Source: CAWIVH01 sp963839475 (lineage in GTDB: Bacteria; Acidobacteriota; UBA6911). Taken from it: DNA of 64,000 bases. Every line of letters begins with the position of its first letter. The first letter of the stretch is position 1. Where the stretch lies: assembly GCA_963839475.1 (NCBI GenBank), contig CAWIVH010000013.1, positions 496,001 through 560,000 of the forward strand, read 5' to 3'. Shown here piece after piece: positions 36,583-46,400 of this stretch. A model generated the notes under the pieces. It worked only from the letters and a program-made list of their open reading frames with translations. It had not been told where the DNA came from and made no database searches. The position numbers and the translations under genes are program-made.

Positions 36583-37089
36583 ATGCTCGCATACCTCGCA
36601 GGCGCAATTGAATATGCTCCCGACCACGGCAAGGGGTGGAGACGTGAGGTTACGCCGCTACTCCGGGAACTCGGTTTCCAGGTATATGACCCGGCCGAGG
36701 ACGAGCGGAAATCCCTGACCGAAGAGGAACAGCACCATCTCCGCGCCTGGAAGACGACCGACCTGCCGCGTTTTCTCACGGCGGTGCGGAAAATCATCCA
36801 ATTCGACCTCGACATAATCGCGCGGGCGGATCTGGTCATTTGCTATTTTGACGAATATTGCATGATGGGCGGCGGGACCCCGGGCGAATTGACCTTTGCG
36901 CACCGGAATGGCATTCCGGTTTACATGGTCACGCCGATGCCAGTGAAGAAAGTGAGCGGTTGGATCCTGGGGTGCAGCACTATCATTTTTGACAATTTCA
37001 ACGGCCTCAAGGAACATATAAAATCACAATACAAAGACTCGAGCGCTCTGAGACTCAAAGATAAGAGTTTCGAGTCTCAGAACCTTTGA
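36583..37089 (+). CDS. Nucleoside 2-deoxyribosyltransferase-like protein
   Basis: 168 aa. The start YLAGAIEYAPDHGKGWRREV and the later ADLVICYFDEYCMMGGGTPGEL resemble the Rossmann-like nucleoside 2-deoxyribosyltransferase/DUF4406 superfamily. There the GGGTxGE segment binds the sugar and the glutamate is catalytic. It precedes thymidine kinase, so a role in nucleoside salvage is plausible. The last 15 or so codons lie in an inverted repeat and may not belong to the folded domain. Confidence 0.7.
   Translation: MLAYLAGAIEYAPDHGKGWRREVTPLLRELGFQVYDPAEDERKSLTEEEQHHLRAWKTTDLPRFLTAVRKIIQFDLDIIARADLVICYFDEYCMMGGGTPGELTFAHRNGIPVYMVTPMPVKKVSGWILGCSTIIFDNFNGLKEHIKSQYKDSSALRLKDKSFESQNL
37047..37081 (+). 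terminator. Inverted repeat at the end of the deoxyribosyltransferase-like gene
   Basis: TCTGAGACTC (37047-37056) and GAGTCTCAGA (37072-37081) are exact inverted copies with a 15-nt loop that can pair further (AAA/TTT). It overlaps the last codons of the gene and precedes the tdk start by 26 bp. No U-run follows, so it may be an attenuator or RNA-stability hairpin and not an ordinary terminator. Confidence 0.4.
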
Positions 37090-37107
37090 GTCCATTCTGG
37101 CGGGGCT

Positions 37108-37683
37108 ATGGAAGCACAGATTCGGGGCAATCTCGGGTGGATCGAAGTGATCTGCGGCAGCATGTTCAGCGGCAAGAGCGAGGAACTCATACGGCGTCTG
37201 CGCCGGGCGCAGATTGCCCGCCAGCGCGTGCAGATTTTCAAGCCGCGCATCGACACGCGCTACGCCGAGGACCACATCGTTTCGCACAGTGAGCAGAAGA
37301 TCGCTTCCCAGGTCGTTACCGACTCCAAAGAGATCATGGACTTTATCGACATTCGCACGGAGGTGATCGGCATCGATGAAGTCCAGTTTTTCGATAAAGA
37401 AATAGTCTCCGTATGCAATCGCCTTGCCGACATGGGGAAGCGTGTCATCGTTGCGGGGCTCGACCAGGACTATATGGGGCGCCCCTTCGACCCGATGCCC
37501 CAGCTCCTGGCGATTGCGGAATACATTACCAAAACGCTGGCGATCTGTGTGCGCTGCGGCAATCCTGCCAACCGCACGCAACGTCTGATTCAAAGCGAAG
37601 AACGGGTAGTGGTCGGGGCGGCGGACATCTACGAAGCCCGCTGCCGGCGCTGTTTCGAACCCCTGAAACCGGTTCATTCCTGA
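37108..37683 (+). CDS. tdk: Thymidine kinase
   Basis: 191 aa, type II. P-loop GSMFSGKSEELI (about 14-25), a DE motif in IGIDEVQFFD (about 89-98), and a zinc ribbon with CVRCG and CRRC. The strand-lasso region is also present (NRTQRLI ... VVVGAADIYEARC). It makes dTMP from thymidine with ATP. No strong SD beyond GGGG is visible, which fits coupling to the gene upstream. Confidence 0.96.
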   Translation: MEAQIRGNLGWIEVICGSMFSGKSEELIRRLRRAQIARQRVQIFKPRIDTRYAEDHIVSHSEQKIASQVVTDSKEIMDFIDIRTEVIGIDEVQFFDKEIVSVCNRLADMGKRVIVAGLDQDYMGRPFDPMPQLLAIAEYITKTLAICVRCGNPANRTQRLIQSEERVVVGAADIYEARCRRCFEPLKPVHS

Positions 37684-37717
37684 GCAACGCGGTGATTTTG
37701 CATCAGAAAGAGGCACT

Positions 37718-40279
37718 ATGAAAATGAAAAGGACATTCCTTGCGGCGCTGGTCTTGACCTGCGGACTTTCGCTCGCCTCCGCGCAAGTGAAACTTGCCGA
37801 GATCGCGGGCGCCCCGGGCAAATTCGATTATTCCAGCACCGTAGCGTACCACTCGGCGAGCAACACCGGGTTTGTGTCGAACCCGGGTTCGGGTCTGGTC
37901 CAGAAATTCCGCCCCTCGACGGGTGAAATCCTCGGCTCGATCCAGTTGCCGCCCGGTGTCGGGCCGCTGGCCGTCGCCTCCGATGGGCTGAATATAGTGG
38001 TCGCCAACCCTGCGAATCAGAAGATCTACATTATCGATCCCACGGCGATGAAGGTCCGGGTGGAGACAAGTTATCCCAATTCTTCGTTTACCGGACGCTG
38101 CAACATCATCATTGGCAGGGATAATACCAACTTTTTCATTGCCGACCCGGCGCGCGACGGAGTCGCGTCCTTCGTCATGTGGAACGGCGTGCTCGATCAC
38201 GTGATTTCGGTCGGAATCAATCCGACTACCATGGTCAGCCACCCCAACCCCACCTCCTACCTCGTAGCCGTGCTGTGCAGCGGGCGGAATCCCGATGACA
38301 CCGAGAGCCTCTACATCCTCGACACCTTCAAAAGCGCCGTAGCGGATTTTGCCAACCTTCCTGGCTTCAGCGCCGAATCCTTCAATAATGTTGCTTTCGA
38401 CTCTACGGGCCAGTGGGTGTATGCCGCATCCTACAATTCGAGCCGGATAGCCATTTACAACCTCAAATCCTATTCCCTGTCCTATATCGAGAGCAAAGGA
38501 GCGAACGCGACGGCCAACAAAGCCTTCGGCCCGACTAAATTGGTGACATCGCCGAACGGCACCTTCATGGCAGTCATCCACGCCGGCTCCAAATCGATTT
38601 CAATTTTGCGCCTTCCTGAACTGCTCCTCTTCGATGAAATATCGGTGCCGGGACTGGAGTTCTCATCCGATTCGAACGTCGTATTCAGCACGGATAGTCA
38701 CTCGCTTTTTGTGCCGTCCCTGGCGACCTCGGAAGTCCTGATGTTCAATGTCGAGGCGAAGCTCCTGAGCTACCGCATTGCCGTTGCGAAGCAGCCTCTC
38801 CGTTTGTTCATTAATTCCAATGGGCAGAGCCTGGCATCGGTCGATGTCGGTTCGAACTTAGTCAGCCTGGTGGCCCTCAATCCGACGACGCTCTACATTC
38901 CCGATCTCTCTCAGAACGCCACCGACTATTCCGGCGTGGCGCTGGCGAACTTCGGAGCAGTCACGACCAGCGTATCACTGACAGCCCGCGACAACAGCGG
39001 CGCCATCATCCCGGGAACAAGCAATCCCCGGCTCATCGCTCTGAAACCGAACCAGCAGATCCCAGCGGTCGCCGACCAGATTTTCGGTTTCAATCCGAAC
39101 CTGACCCTTTCCGGCTATATTGAGGTCAACACCCTCGGCTCCAACGTCACCATTCTTTACCTGTCGGGCGATATCGTACAGACCCAACTGGACGGCTTCA
39201 TCGCCGATTCGAAAACCTCGAAGTTCCTGGGATTCGAAAGGATCACGGAAGACATGAGCAAGTACGGCAAAACGACCTCCACCGAGATCGTACTTCTCAA
39301 TCCGACTGAGAATGTGGCGCACATGAACGTGCGGTTGTATTACAAAACTCTCTCGGGACCGGGCCAACTGATCGCCAACTATGACAAGACGCTCGCGGCC
39401 CACAGCCGCATCCGGCAGCGCGTCAAGGATTTTGCTCCTACGGCTTATTTCCCGCTCGATAAGGGGTATTTGGAGGTTACCTCGGACCAGCCCCTCAAAG
39501 GGATGGTCTGGGTTCGCGTCGGCGACTCACTTACGGCTATTCCAGCCTTCGACCGCACCAGCGTCAATACGATCTATACTGCGGCCCAGTTTGCGAGCGG
39601 GGGTTCCGGCATTCTGGATACGCCGATTTTTTCGAATCTTGGAATGGCGAATACAACCACCTCTCCTATTACCGTGACGGCCCAGGTAACCGACATTAAC
39701 GGCAAACTGGTTCCCCCCGGGGCGAAACCGACCCAGATCGTGGTTCTGCCCCAGGATGTCGTGGAAGGCGGCGCCAACGAGCTCCTGAAATTCCCCGATC
39801 CGCTTGTGGACCCAACCCTCTACCAGGGTACCCTCCAGGTGGTTGCCGATAAGCCGGGGCTGGCCCTTGATCTGCTCTATGGCGATGCGCGCAACGGCCG
39901 CTACCTGACCACGGCGGCGCTCGAGGTTCCGACCGGGACCAAGTTCGCAATTGGTCATATCGCCGAGGGCTTGTTCGGGAGCCCGGCCAAAGGGCTTTAT
40001 ACCGGCCTGGCCATTTTCAATCCTAATCGCGGGATGACCAACCTGCTTGTGGAAGTCTTTGCCCCTGACGGGCAGCTTATCCAGCACGCCAACGTGCATG
40101 TCGAAAGCCTTAGCCGGATCTCGAAGACGATCGGGCAATTCTTCGACCTGCAGAACATGCAGCAGAATGGGGGAACGATCCAGGTCACGAGCGACCTGCC
40201 GGTCGTATTGTTTAGCGTATTCGGGTCGACGACATCGGATTTCCTTGTGGCGGTGCCTCCGCTCGTCCTCGCCCGCTGA
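37718..40279 (+). CDS. Secreted beta-propeller protein
   Basis: 853 aa. Signal peptide about 1-22 (ending ASAQ). An N-terminal YVTN/YncE-like propeller (about 30-390) contains repeated units such as GLNIVVANPANQKIYIIDP and GQWVYAASYNSSRIAIYNL. About 400-853 contains several Ig-like or bacterial surface-like beta segments with alternating VALANFGAV/VTAQVTDINGK-type text. No catalytic motif is visible. A good SD (AAGAGG) precedes the ATG. Proteins of this kind are common in Acidobacteriota; the function is unknown and it may be attached to the cell surface. Confidence 0.75.
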   Translation: MKMKRTFLAALVLTCGLSLASAQVKLAEIAGAPGKFDYSSTVAYHSASNTGFVSNPGSGLVQKFRPSTGEILGSIQLPPGVGPLAVASDGLNIVVANPANQKIYIIDPTAMKVRVETSYPNSSFTGRCNIIIGRDNTNFFIADPARDGVASFVMWNGVLDHVISVGINPTTMVSHPNPTSYLVAVLCSGRNPDDTESLYILDTFKSAVADFANLPGFSAESFNNVAFDSTGQWVYAASYNSSRIAIYNLKSYSLSYIESKGANATANKAFGPTKLVTSPNGTFMAVIHAGSKSISILRLPELLLFDEISVPGLEFSSDSNVVFSTDSHSLFVPSLATSEVLMFNVEAKLLSYRIAVAKQPLRLFINSNGQSLASVDVGSNLVSLVALNPTTLYIPDLSQNATDYSGVALANFGAVTTSVSLTARDNSGAIIPGTSNPRLIALKPNQQIPAVADQIFGFNPNLTLSGYIEVNTLGSNVTILYLSGDIVQTQLDGFIADSKTSKFLGFERITEDMSKYGKTTSTEIVLLNPTENVAHMNVRLYYKTLSGPGQLIANYDKTLAAHSRIRQRVKDFAPTAYFPLDKGYLEVTSDQPLKGMVWVRVGDSLTAIPAFDRTSVNTIYTAAQFASGGSGILDTPIFSNLGMANTTTSPITVTAQVTDINGKLVPPGAKPTQIVVLPQDVVEGGANELLKFPDPLVDPTLYQGTLQVVADKPGLALDLLYGDARNGRYLTTAALEVPTGTKFAIGHIAEGLFGSPAKGLYTGLAIFNPNRGMTNLLVEVFAPDGQLIQHANVHVESLSRISKTIGQFFDLQNMQQNGGTIQVTSDLPVVLFSVFGSTTSDFLVAVPPLVLAR

Positions 40280-40292
40280 TAGAGTGATGAAG

Positions 40293-40392
40293 GCAAACGC
40301 AGAGACTCAGAGAACCTCGAAGGCCGCAAAGATATAGGAATTATTCGTCTTTGCGGCCTTCGGCGTTCTAACCGCCTTGCTTTGGCGTTTGA
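40293..40392 (+). terminator. CGCAGAG-family palindrome, possible terminator behind the propeller gene
   Basis: It contains a perfect 12-bp stem (AAGGCCGCAAAG at 40320-40331, CTTTGCGGCCTT at 40349-40360) with a 17-nt loop, followed by imperfect arms. It ends 10 bp before the uvrC GTG, so it may also influence uvrC. Confidence 0.6.
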
Positions 40393-40401
40393 GTGTGACC
40401 T

Positions 40402-42246
40402 GTGCTGGAAGAGAAGCTGCAGAATCTGCCCATCGGACCCGGCGTCTACCTCTACAAGAACGCCGAAGGAAAAATCATTTACATCGGCAAGGCTCTCTCC
40501 CTGCGCCAGCGCGTTCGCTCTTACTTCCAGGAAAACCGCCCCCTCGACCTCAAAACCGACCGCCTCGTTTCTGAGGTCGCCGACCTCGACACCATAGTCA
40601 CCGATACAGAGGTGGAGGCTTTGATCCTCGAGGCCACGCTGGTCAAGAAGCATCAGCCCCGCTACAACGTCAATCTGAAGGACGATAAAAGCTTTCCCTA
40701 TCTCAAGCTCACCGTGAATGAACCCTTCCCCAGGATTTTCATCACCCGCCGGATCCGCCGCGACGGCGCCCTCTATTTCGGCCCCTTCCTTCCTGCCGCC
40801 TACGCGCGGCGCACCATCAAGCTGGTTCACAAGTACTTCCAACTGCGTACCTGCAACCTGGAAATCGATGGCACCCTTCCCCGCCCCTGCCTCGACTATC
40901 AGATGAAACGCTGCCTTGGCCCTTGCGTCGCCGGCCTTTGCACCCGGGAGGCTTACTCCCGCGCCGTGGAGGATGTGAAGCTGCTCCTTTCCGGCCGCAG
41001 CGAGGAGCTGATTCGGGAACTCGAACGCCGGATGACGGAAGCTGCCGAGGAGCTCCGCTACGAATCGGCGGCGCTCTATCGCGACTGGATCGCCATGGTG
41101 CATGACATCTCCGACCGCCAGAAGATGATTCTCGACGGGCAGGGTGACAGCGATCTGTTTGGTTACTACCGGGAGGGACCCTGCGTTGCACTGGCTGTCT
41201 TCGCCATGCGCGGCGGTCGCATGGTTGGGAGGCGCGAGTTCTACTGGGAGGACCTTATAGCCTTCAACCCTGCCGAGTTTTTCGCCTCCACGCTCCAGCA
41301 GTACTACCTGCAGGACACCTTTACTCCGAAAGAAATTTACCTTCCCGTCGACATCGAGAACCCTGAAGTGCTTGAAGACTGGCTCTCCGAGCGGAAGGGG
41401 AGCCGCGTACACGTCCGCACCCCGCTGCGCGGGCTGAAATCCGAACTCCTCGACCTGGCTATGCGTAACGCCGAACTCTGTTTCGGCACGCGCTTCCGCC
41501 TGATCAAACCCAGAGGGGAAGAGCTCCTTCGCCCCTTGCAGGATGCTCTCGAACTCGAGTCGGTCCCTCGCCGGATCGAGACCTTTGACATCTCTCATGT
41601 CCAAGGGAGTGACACGGTCGCCAGCATGGTGTTGTGCGAAAACGGCGAGATGCGGCGCTCCGGCTATCGGAAGTTCAAGATCGAAAGCGTCAAAGGGCCG
41701 GACGATTTCGCATCGATGCGCGAGGCGGTCCACCGCCATTACGAGAATGTGCTCGAGGAGGACGAAGGCAAACTGCCCGACCTGGTACTGATTGACGGAG
41801 GGTTGGGCCAACTTTCGGCGGCCGTTCAGGCGCTCGACGACCTCGGGCTGGAGAACCAGCCGGTGGCGGCCATCGCTAAAAAAGAGGAGATTTTGTTTGT
41901 TAAGGGGAAGGAAGGCCGGCCGGTCCGGCTGGCAAAAGAATCGCCTGTGCTGCACCTGGTCCAGACGATGAGGGACGAGGCGCACCGCTTCGCGGTAAGT
42001 TACCACCGGAAGAGAAGAGAATTGAGGGACTTCGACTCGGAGTTAATGGATGTGCCGGGGATAGGGGAGGTCAGGAAGAAAGTGCTGTTGCGGGCGTTCG
42101 GAAGCCTGGAGAGAGTGAAGCAGGCGAAATACGAGGAGCTTGTGCCCTATGTTGGACCCAAAGCCGCTGCCCGCATCCTGGAACACTTCAATCAAGGACA
42201 ACGTGGAGATACAGGGGACACAGAGGGCCACAAAGAAGTTTTGTGA
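40402..42246 (+). CDS. uvrC: UvrABC excinuclease subunit C
   Basis: 614 aa with a GTG start. GIY-YIG nuclease domain (about 9-90; GVYLYKNAEGKIIYIGKA), UvrB-interacting UVR motif (about 205-240), the RNase H-like 3' nuclease domain with DISHVQGSDTVASMV and LVLIDGGLGQLSA, and helix-hairpin-helix motifs (about 545-600). It cuts both sides of a DNA lesion. The last 18 or so residues (after HFNQG) are encoded by a repeat copy and look like an added tail. Confidence 0.97.
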   Translation: MLEEKLQNLPIGPGVYLYKNAEGKIIYIGKALSLRQRVRSYFQENRPLDLKTDRLVSEVADLDTIVTDTEVEALILEATLVKKHQPRYNVNLKDDKSFPYLKLTVNEPFPRIFITRRIRRDGALYFGPFLPAAYARRTIKLVHKYFQLRTCNLEIDGTLPRPCLDYQMKRCLGPCVAGLCTREAYSRAVEDVKLLLSGRSEELIRELERRMTEAAEELRYESAALYRDWIAMVHDISDRQKMILDGQGDSDLFGYYREGPCVALAVFAMRGGRMVGRREFYWEDLIAFNPAEFFASTLQQYYLQDTFTPKEIYLPVDIENPEVLEDWLSERKGSRVHVRTPLRGLKSELLDLAMRNAELCFGTRFRLIKPRGEELLRPLQDALELESVPRRIETFDISHVQGSDTVASMVLCENGEMRRSGYRKFKIESVKGPDDFASMREAVHRHYENVLEEDEGKLPDLVLIDGGLGQLSAAVQALDDLGLENQPVAAIAKKEEILFVKGKEGRPVRLAKESPVLHLVQTMRDEAHRFAVSYHRKRRELRDFDSELMDVPGIGEVRKKVLLRAFGSLERVKQAKYEELVPYVGPKAAARILEHFNQGQRGDTGDTEGHKEVL

Positions 42247-42297
42247 ACACCCATTTGCGATTCTTTATGCCCTTTGCGCCCGTGCGTCGTCCTTTGG
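42193..42297. repeat. CGCAGAG-family palindrome at the end of uvrC
   Basis: Left arm from CAAGGACAACGTGGAGATAC with CACAGAGGG and CACAAAG words lies inside the uvrC coding frame; the right arm runs TTCTTTATGCCCTTTGCGCC to CCTTTGG. It straddles the stop codon at 42244-42246. Confidence 0.7.
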
Positions 42298-42303
42298 CAC
42301 TTA

Positions 42304-42312
42304 TGCTATAAT
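42304..42312 (+). promoter_or_regulatory. Extended -10 promoter of the sugar nucleotidyltransferase gene
   Basis: TGC-TATAAT is a perfect extended -10. It lies 27 bp before the ATG and is followed by AAGGAGGT as ribosome site. Confidence 0.6.
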
Positions 42313-42339
42313 TTCAAGTTGGGGCAAGGAGGTGGGAAA

Positions 42340-43380
42340 ATGATCAAAGCACTGATACTGGCGGGCGGGAAAGGTGCGCGCCTGCGCCCGCTGGCCCTTC
42401 ACATCCCCAAACCGATAGTCCCCCTCGCCAATATCCCCTTTCTTTTCTTCCAAATAGACCATATCAAGCGCGCCGGCATCACCGAAATCATCCTGAGCCT
42501 TTCCTATCAACCCCGGAAAATTGAGGATATCTTCGGTGACGGAATGAGATACGGCGTCATCATGCGTTATACGCATGAAGATCTCCCGCGCGGCACTGCC
42601 GGTGCGTTCAAGGCTGCCGAAAACCTGATCGACGACACCACCATTGTATTTAACGGCGACGTCCTGACCGATACCGACCTCCAGGCCGTCCTCAGTTTCC
42701 ACAAGGCGAAGCAGGCCGAGGCGACCATCGTTATGGCCCGGGTAATGAATCCTACCGGGTATGGCCAGGTTGAAGCGGCCCACGACGGGAGGGTCACGGC
42801 CTTCACGGAGAAGCCCCCGGAAGACGAAATCACCGGCGACCTGATCAATGCCGGAATTTACGTGCTGGAGAAGTCGGTGCTCGACCGCATACCCAAGGAG
42901 GGATCAGCCAGCTTCGAGCGAGATATCTTCCCACAGATGCTGTCGCAGGGGGCCAGATTCTACGCCTATCAGGCCCACGGCTACTGGCAGGACATCGGAA
43001 GCCCGGCAAAGTACCTGGAGGCCCATTACGGCATCATTTCCGGGCGGATGAAGATGCCGGCTTTCCCGCAAAAAGCCTGCCCGCCGAACGATTGGAACAA
43101 GAAGCAGGTGACCATCGACCACTTCTCGATCCTGGACGGGGGCTGCGTGATCAAGCCAGGCGTCGTGATCGAAAACTCGGTGCTGGGCGAAGATTGCCGG
43201 GTGGAAGAGGGGGTGCTGATCAAGGATTCAGTGATCTGGAGCGGCACGCGGATCAAGCCGCACGCGCGCCTCGAGCGCGCGATTGTGGGGAGGCAGTGCC
43301 ATATCGGGGAAGGGGCGAGGCTAAGGCCCGGAACCGTAATCGGTGACAAGACCATCATCACCGACTACTCCATCCTCTAA
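42340..43380 (+). CDS. Sugar-1-phosphate nucleotidyltransferase
   Basis: 346 aa from the ATG at 42340 with AAGGAGGT eight bases upstream. Nucleotide loop LILAGGKGARLRPL (about 5-18) with PKPIVPLANIP, acidic metal site in VFNGDVLTD (about 104-112), sugar site in FTEKP, and a C-terminal left-handed beta-helix with hexapeptide-like text. It makes an NDP-sugar; mannose-1-phosphate guanylyltransferase or glucose-1-phosphate thymidylyltransferase are the two most likely. Other sugar-nucleotide genes follow within 13 kb. Confidence 0.88.
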   Translation: MIKALILAGGKGARLRPLALHIPKPIVPLANIPFLFFQIDHIKRAGITEIILSLSYQPRKIEDIFGDGMRYGVIMRYTHEDLPRGTAGAFKAAENLIDDTTIVFNGDVLTDTDLQAVLSFHKAKQAEATIVMARVMNPTGYGQVEAAHDGRVTAFTEKPPEDEITGDLINAGIYVLEKSVLDRIPKEGSASFERDIFPQMLSQGARFYAYQAHGYWQDIGSPAKYLEAHYGIISGRMKMPAFPQKACPPNDWNKKQVTIDHFSILDGGCVIKPGVVIENSVLGEDCRVEEGVLIKDSVIWSGTRIKPHARLERAIVGRQCHIGEGARLRPGTVIGDKTIITDYSIL

Positions 43381-43468
43381 AAAACAACACAGAGGCGCAT
43401 AAGACATTGAGATTTTTTGGTTTTCTAAAAATCATTCTCTGTGTCCCCGGCGCTTCGGTTTTGTTTTT
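43381..43468. terminator. CGCAGAG-family palindrome between convergent genes, likely two-way terminator
   Basis: Left arm AAAACAACACAGAGGCGCAT, right arm CTCTGTGTCCCCGGCGCTTC followed by TTTTG and T7. It fills the entire gap between the stops of the nucleotidyltransferase (+) and the kinase/uridylyltransferase (-) and has T-rich flanks on both strands. Confidence 0.65.
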
Positions 43469-46400
43469 TTAGAAATCGCAGAGGGATTCGACGTACGCCG
43501 CGGAACCGTCTCGCAACCATCCATCCAGTTGCGCGACCTCCTTCAGTTGCTGCCCTCTTCTCCGTGGCACCTCCACATACCGGCATTTCAGCTCCGGCAG
43601 CGCCGTCATATCCCCCCACAGCTTCTCGAATTGCGCCACCGGCAGGATATCCTCCTGTCCCTGCCCCCACCGTTTCTTGACATCTTTCAGGGTGACATAG
43701 GTGGGCATCCGCCCGGCCAGCGCCCTCACAGCTTCCGCGACTTTTTTCTCATTTCCGAGGTCGCCCCTTTCCAGCCCGAAGATTTCCAGGAGGGGTTCTA
43801 TGGAAATCCACATCGTGTTCGAGTTGTAGAACGACAGCTTGTACTCATCGTCCTCCCTCGGCATAGCCAGGCCTTCAATCAGGCGCAACCGGCCGTCGGC
43901 GCGGGCAAGCCCGCCTCCACGGTCCTCGATGCGCCGACGGATCACCTCGACGGTCATAGCCATCCCTGAATCGAGGTGCATCGCGAGCAGGGCCGGGTCG
44001 GCATGCATCCCAACAGTGTCGATGTTGTGCACCAGAAGGACCTGGAGCGATGGCTGCCGTTCAAGCATTGCTCTCAGCACCCCGTTCTTAAGCAGGTTCG
44101 GGATTTCGTACCAATGTCCCACGGGATGCAGGCACTGCTGCGGTAGGTTGTCGGTGTAGTCGGAACCTTCTCCGGCCTGGTGGGCCCAGCCGATGAGTGC
44201 GGCGTGCAGGCTCTCGCGCACCTTCTGCGCCTGCTCGTCGAGGCGCTGCTGCGGCATCTCTTCCCAGGCGAAGCGCAGGTCACGAGCCATGGGAATCAGC
44301 CGCAGGCCCACGTTGCGCCCGGGCGAAAGCATGAGCGGCCCGGCGTAACCGTAATTTTCCTCGTGTTCGAGGAACTGCCGGATCGGGTCGTGAGTGAGGT
44401 AGCTGGTGGTTATGACGTGCGGCAGCGCGTAGCCGTATTCACGGCTGCTGCGCCGGCTTTTGGCCAGGTGGATTTCGATAAAGGTGCGGTGCCGCCCCGC
44501 GAGCTTGCAGAAGGGATTGATGGCTTTGACCACGCCGGCCCCCTCGGTCCAGCGGCTCCCAACGCCGGCGGCCAGGGTAACGATTCCCACCGTCCCGCGG
44601 GCGAAGAGATTGCGGCCTCGACGCTCCAGTTCTTCGCGGCCAGCCAGCGATTCGAAATCAGCGACATCACCCGGTTCAACGTCCCGGATCTCGGTCCGCG
44701 CCGGGAGCCGGTTCTGCGCCAGGCCGATCCGTCCGTTGCGCAGGTCGGTCCGGATCTGTTCATGCTCGAGCCGGTCGAATCCGAGCGATTCCAAGGTGGT
44801 TTCGAGCGAGTGGTCGTCCCCTTCCTCGCGCCCCGAGCGTGGCAGAACGAGATCGAAGAGGGATTGAACCATGCCGCTCATTTCCGGCCGGGTGCGGCAG
44901 ACGGCGCCGAAGCGGCTCAATTCGGCGCGCCTTCCGGCGCTCAGACTCAGGTGGTCGCGCCGGAGCAGGGCAGGCACGGTGATCGGGTAGTAGCCCGGCG
45001 GCATCAAAGCATCGGCCCCGGAGAGCAGTGAGGCGTGGGTGCCGCGCGAGTTTATGGCAAAGTCATACACAACAGGATCGATGGCAAAGGGGAGGGCGTG
45101 TTCAAGCCGGCGTTTGGCAGCAAGCATGATTTCCCCAACCTGTGTCTTCGCTTCGTCGCGGCGGGCGGGGTCGAAAATGAATCCCATGCCGCCGCCGGAG
45201 GCGCCCCCCAGCATCCAGAAGCCCTGGAATGCGCGCCCGAAGGTTTCGCGCACCCGTTCGATCAGGGTTTCAGTGTAGAGCGTGGAAGCGCGTGGGATGA
45301 TGGTCTGGATCGGTCCGAAGAAGTTCCGGGTGGTGGCCTCGCCGATTCCAGGGATGGAGCCGGAGCGCAGGTGAGCGAGAATCTCGTCCAGGATGGAAAT
45401 CGCCTGGCCGCGCGCAGCCCACTCCGCCTCCGAACGGAGCAGATATTTTTCCGTTACCATCTCCAGGATCGGGCCGACATTCTGCGCCATGCCGCCGTGG
45501 ACCATCACGAGCGAGTCCTGCAGCCGGCGCCGCGTTTCCACGGATGCTTCTTCCGTCGTTAGGATGTGGTGCGACGGCAAGAGCCTGCCGCGGCTGATAC
45601 CGGTCTCTGGATCCTCCGGGCCTGCCGCCACGCCGCAGATCAGCTTCATGTCGGGCCAGATGCCTCCAGAATCCTGCCAGCCGCCGCCTGAGCCGGCGAG
45701 CCATTCGCCCAGGATGGCGCGCGCGGCCACGATCCGGCGCTCATGCTCCTCGATCCCGCCGGTGAGCGACCGTGCCTGTCCGGTCGCGCGCATGCAGACG
45801 GCGATCAGGGCGGCGAGCAGGTTGGTCGAAACGGCGAGGCGCGATCCTTTGGGGATGCCGTTAACACGACTGACGAGCTCGATGCCGCGGCCGGGGCCGG
45901 CCAGGCGCGCCAGGAGATCGGGCAGCCGCTCCCCCGAGCCTTCGATACCCGGAGGTACGATCCCCGAGGCGATGACGGCAGCTTTCAGCAATCCCAGGTA
46001 ATCCCGCGCGTAGTCGAAGATTTCCGTGATTTCACTGATCTCGACAGAGGTCCCCAGGTCGACGCTGGCTAGTCTCAACACCGGCTCGTCGATTACGCGG
46101 AAATAGGCTTCGACCGGGGGGCGCGGCTCCGGGTCACGGCCGTGGACGGCGAGATCGATCGAGACGTTGAGGACGCGCGCCCCTTCGGGAAAATCCATCC
46201 CCAGGAAAAAGATGTCACTCCAGGCGCTGTGCGATAGGTCCATCCGCACCGGAGTGGCCTCAACGAGCACGGGGAAAAGCCCTTCGGTGGAGGGCTGGAG
46301 CAGCTCGCAACGCACCCGAAGCGGCTGGTCGGCCGGGTGTCCCGTGCGGAACATCCACTGGTTGCCGCGCACGGAACGCACCGAGCGGCGCACTTGGTCG

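Noticed and set aside
39997..42006. 669-codon open frame on the minus strand
   Set aside because: It is the shadow of uvrC and the propeller gene; the sense-strand proteins are recognised.
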